A stretch of DNA of 64,000 nucleotides from Ectothiorhodospiraceae bacterium (lineage in GTDB: Bacteria; Pseudomonadota; Gammaproteobacteria; Nitrococcales; Aquisalimonadaceae). Every line of letters starts with the position of its first letter. Within the stretch, counting starts at the first letter, position 1. The stretch covers positions 46,023-110,022 of the forward strand of contig PXAT01000138.1 in NCBI GenBank assembly GCA_003565775.1. Reading direction: 5' to 3'. The notes under the pieces were generated by a model. It saw only the letters and a list, made by a program, of their open reading frames with translations. It was not told where the DNA came from and ran no database searches. A program made the position numbers and the translations under genes. Below, piece by piece: positions 61,236 to 64,000 of this stretch.

Positions 61236-62010
61236 ACCCAGGCCCCGCATCGGCGTTACCGGACCGGATCGCGGCGGCCAGGCGGCCTGGCTGTTCACCG
61301 CCTTCGCCGTGCGCCGTGCCGGCGGACGGCCATACCGCATCCGGCCACGCGACGGCGACGATCTGCCGGCGCTCGACGCCCTCGTGATCGGCGGCGGCGC
61401 CGACGTCGATCCGACGCTCTACGGAGAGGTGGCGGAGACCCCGGATCTGCGCGAATTGCGCCGGCGGAGCAGCAGCCTTGCCGGTTTCGCCTGGAGCCTG
61501 CTGCTGTTTCCGCTGATCTGGGTTGCCCGCCGCCTGTCCGGTATGCGTGGCCGCCACGGTGGCGACCGCGACCGGGACGCCCTGGAAACACGCCTGCTGG
61601 AAGCCATGCTCGAGAAACACCGACCGGTGCTGGGAATCTGCCGGGGGGCGCAACTGCTTAACGTAGTCTGCGGCGGGACGCTGCACCAGGAGTTGTCGGA
61701 TTTCTACGAGGAAGCGCCGAATCTGAACACCATCTGGCCGCTGAAGACCATCGATCTGCTCAGTGACAGTCACCTGGCCACTGTGCTGGGACGCACCCGC
61801 TGCGCCGTCAACTCCATGCATCGACAGGCCATCGACCAGCCGGGAAGGGCGATTCAGGTCGTCGCCCGTGATCGGCACAATGTCACCCAGGCCATCGAGA
61901 TGGCCGGTGACCGCTGGGCCATCGGCGTGCAATGGCATCCGGAGTACCTGCCGCAACGACGCGAACAGCGTCGGCTCTTTCGGGCGCTGATCGCTGCGGC
62001 GCGGGCGTAA
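61225..62010 (+). CDS. Class I glutamine amidotransferase-like hydrolase (peptidase C26)
   Basis: 261-residue protein of the gamma-glutamyl-gamma-aminobutyrate hydrolase (PuuD) type. The catalytic cysteine is C139 in GICRGAQLLN, with H238 and E240 in GVQWHPEYL; LVIGGGADVDP precedes them. Between residues 70 and 118 it carries an insertion with a hydrophobic stretch LAGFAWSLLLFPLIWVA (about 85-101) flanked by arginines, which is not usual in soluble members. The ATG overlaps the end of the amidoligase gene. It may cut gamma-glutamyl bonds in a product of the amidoligase, or supply ammonia to it; sequence does not decide. Confidence 0.85.
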   Translation: MASEPRPRIGVTGPDRGGQAAWLFTAFAVRRAGGRPYRIRPRDGDDLPALDALVIGGGADVDPTLYGEVAETPDLRELRRRSSSLAGFAWSLLLFPLIWVARRLSGMRGRHGGDRDRDALETRLLEAMLEKHRPVLGICRGAQLLNVVCGGTLHQELSDFYEEAPNLNTIWPLKTIDLLSDSHLATVLGRTRCAVNSMHRQAIDQPGRAIQVVARDRHNVTQAIEMAGDRWAIGVQWHPEYLPQRREQRRLFRALIAAARA

Positions 62011-62025
62011 ATAGGGCGGAGCTTT

Positions 62026-62799
<774 letters not shown>

Positions 62800-62823
62800 G
62801 GGAACCTCGACAAGAAAGGACAC

Positions 62824-62869
62824 CGGTTTTCGGACGAAAGAAGGACAACCCCTTCTTGTCCGAAAACCG
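62824..62869. repeat. Strong two-part hairpin upstream of cysQ
   Basis: CGGTTTTCGGAC (62824-62835) is perfectly complementary to 62858-62869, and AAGAAGG (62838-62844) to CCTTCTT (62851-62857); the loop is six bases and one arm has a 2-base bulge. It lies in the 125-base gap between sat-cysC and cysQ. It could stabilise or stop transcripts; T runs are short. Confidence 0.7.
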
Positions 62870-62905
62870 AACCTCGAACCTGAAACTTTGAACCTGGAAC
62901 CTGGC
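62868..62905. repeat. GAACCT short-period array
   Basis: GAACCT occurs four times in 62868-62905 (at 62869, 62876, about 62890 and 62897 by eye) together with the variant GAAACT. The units are irregularly spaced, which gives a low-complexity spacer between the two hairpins. Confidence 0.5.
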
Positions 62906-62906
62906 T

Positions 62907-62933
62907 AACGAGTGAGCCCCAGGCTCACTCGTT
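62907..62933 (-). terminator. Hairpin at the end of sat-cysC
   Basis: AACGAGTGAGCC (62907-62918) is perfectly complementary to 62922-62933; the loop is three bases. The stem contains the TGA stop of sat-cysC. No T run follows on the minus strand, so it may protect the 3' end or stop ribosome-free transcription rather than act as a classic terminator. Confidence 0.5.
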
Positions 62934-64000
62934 ATCGATATACCCCTGCTTTTCCAGCTGCAGCAGGATCTGCTGGGCCAGTTCGTCGGCGCTGTAGCGC
63001 GAGGTGTCCACCACCACCTCCGGGCTCTCCGGTTCTTCATAGGGATCGTCGATGCCGGTGAACTGCTTGATCAGACCGGCCCGCGCCTTCGCATAGAGGC
63101 CCTTGCGGTCACGCTCCTCGCAGACATCCAGCGGCGTGGCGACGTGCACCTCGATGAAACCACCGTACTGCGACACCATCTCGCGCACGGTGCGGCGGGT
63201 GGCGCTGTAGGGCGCGATCGGCGCACAGATCGCGATGCCCCGGTTCTTGGTGATCTCGCTGGCCACGTAGCCGATCCGCTGGATGTTCAGTTCGCGGTGC
63301 TCCTTGGAGAAACCCAACTCGCTGGACAGATGCTTGCGCACCAGATCGCCGTCGAGGAGGGTCACCGGCCGGGTTCCCAGCTCCATCAGCTTGGCCATCA
63401 GCACATTGGCAATGGTCGACTTGCCGGAGCCGGACAGCCCGGTAAAGAAGACCGTGAAGCCCTGCTGCCGCTTGGGCGGGAAGGCATCACGCAGATGCGC
63501 GATGACCTGCGGATAGGAAAACCATTCCGGCAGTTCGAGCCCTTCCTTCAGGCGACGTCGCAACTCGGTGCCCGAGATGTTCAGGACGCGGGCGCCATCC
63601 GGGACTTCCGAGCGCGGCACGTACTGGGCCCGGTCCTCGACATACACCATCTCCTCGAACGGCTGCATGGTGATGCCCAGCTCGTCCTCGACGCCTCGCA
63701 CCAGTTCCTGCGCGTCGTAGGGGCCATAGAAGTCCTCGCCCTGGCTGTTCTTGCCCGGGCCGGCATGGTCGCGGCCGACAATGAAGCGGCTGCAGCCGTG
63801 GTTCTTGCGGATGATCGCGTGCCAGACCGCCTCGCGCGGGCCGCCCATGCGCATGGCCAGCGGCAGCAGCGACAGCGTGGTGGTCTGCTCCGGGAAGTGC
63901 TTGACCACCTCCTGGTAGCAGCGCACCCGCACAAAGTAGTCCACGTCGCCCGGCTTGGTCATGCCCACCACCGGATGGATCAGCAGATTGGCGGCACCGG
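62925..64000 (-). CDS. Bifunctional sulfate adenylyltransferase / APS kinase (partial)
   Basis: Fused ATP sulfurylase and APS kinase that makes PAPS from sulfate and ATP. The 5' end is beyond the right edge; 358 codons are present and the frame stays open from the edge (NLLIHPVVGMTKPGD). The sulfurylase part includes the HxxH-like IVGRDHAGPG loop; the kinase part begins near FPPKRQQGFTVFFTGLSG with P-loop GLSGSGKS and contains LDGDLVRKHLSSELGFS and KGLYAKARAG. With cysQ next to it this indicates sulfate activation. The sulfurylase-first order is the type found in Thiobacillus- and Aquifex-like bacteria; enterics use separate CysDN and CysC. Confidence 0.94.
   Translation of the reverse strand, partial: GAANLLIHPVVGMTKPGDVDYFVRVRCYQEVVKHFPEQTTTLSLLPLAMRMGGPREAVWHAIIRKNHGCSRFIVGRDHAGPGKNSQGEDFYGPYDAQELVRGVEDELGITMQPFEEMVYVEDRAQYVPRSEVPDGARVLNISGTELRRRLKEGLELPEWFSYPQVIAHLRDAFPPKRQQGFTVFFTGLSGSGKSTIANVLMAKLMELGTRPVTLLDGDLVRKHLSSELGFSKEHRELNIQRIGYVASEITKNRGIAICAPIAPYSATRRTVREMVSQYGGFIEVHVATPLDVCEERDRKGLYAKARAGLIKQFTGIDDPYEEPESPEVVVDTSRYSADELAQQILLQLEKQGYIDNE

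Noticed and set aside
60234..61340. Minus-strand frame opposite the amidoligase gene
   Set aside because: The plus-strand frame has recognisable family motifs, a ribosome binding site and an overlap with the next gene; the minus frame has none.
61225..62010. Identification of the C26 protein as the spermidine/putrescine enzyme PuuD
   Set aside because: No other puu gene is nearby, it overlaps an amidoligase gene, and it has an unusual hydrophobic insertion; only the family-level call is justified.

Overview
The window is a GC-rich chromosomal segment from a gammaproteobacterium, most likely of the Chromatiales/Ectothiorhodospiraceae type. That placement is inferred from gene content and order, not from a phylogeny. 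SspAB, LpoA, the full Lpt/Mla outer-membrane toolkit and the order petABC-sspAB-dolP-diaA-yraN-lpoA-rsmI-rnpB-mraZ are gammaproteobacterial. The PTS-Ntr cluster with HprK, RapZ and a mannose-type EIIA, and a fused ATP sulfurylase/APS kinase, point away from enterics. Almost all of the sequence is conserved core genome. I see no prophage, CRISPR array, transposase or tRNA gene.

Layout. 1-8911 (minus strand) is the start of the division/cell-wall (dcw) operon mraZ-rsmH-ftsL-ftsI-murE-murF-mraY-murD-ftsW, cut off inside ftsW. Its genes are chained by 4-base stop/start overlaps. It has a sigma70 promoter and a five-unit MraZ box array at 8917-8999. RNase P RNA (rnpB, minus) follows, with its own promoter and terminator. 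rsmI diverges from lpoA-yraN-diaA-dolP. sspAB and petABC (cytochrome bc1) run on the minus strand. A DegS-type protease (plus) faces the minus-strand operon mlaFEDB-ibaG-murA-hisG-hisD-hisC.

26687-36628 (plus) carries yrbG, the lipopolysaccharide genes kdsD-kdsC-lptC-lptA-lptB, rpoN, hpf and a PTS-Ntr set (ptsN, a catalytic-domain-only hprK, rapZ, an EIIA-Man protein and an HPr). 36666-53741 (minus) is a long co-directional block: leuS-lptE-holA-proA, two tandem foldback repeats, then nadD-rsfS-rlmH-maf-rng-yhdP-nitrilase-tldD-pmbA. ybeL (plus) follows, then miaB-ybeZ-ybeY-corC-lnt (minus). An uncommon amidoligase plus class I glutamine amidotransferase pair (plus) comes next, and the window ends with cysQ and a truncated sat-cysC fusion (minus).

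The genes largely serve envelope building: peptidoglycan precursors and septal synthesis, lipopolysaccharide transport (LptABCE), phospholipid trafficking (Mla without MlaC), lipoprotein acylation (Lnt) and outer-membrane quality control (DolP, LpoA, DegS, YhdP). RNA maturation genes (rnpB, rng, ybeY, miaB, rsmH, rsmI, rlmH, rsfS, hpf) and nitrogen/carbon signalling (rpoN, PTS-Ntr, RapZ) accompany them.

The least conventional sequence is intergenic. A family of 277-base foldback elements has ends that covary between copies and overlap stop codons. A second inverted-repeat motif occurs at two loci, and strong hairpins lie beside cysQ. The least characterised genes are the amidoligase/amidotransferase pair.
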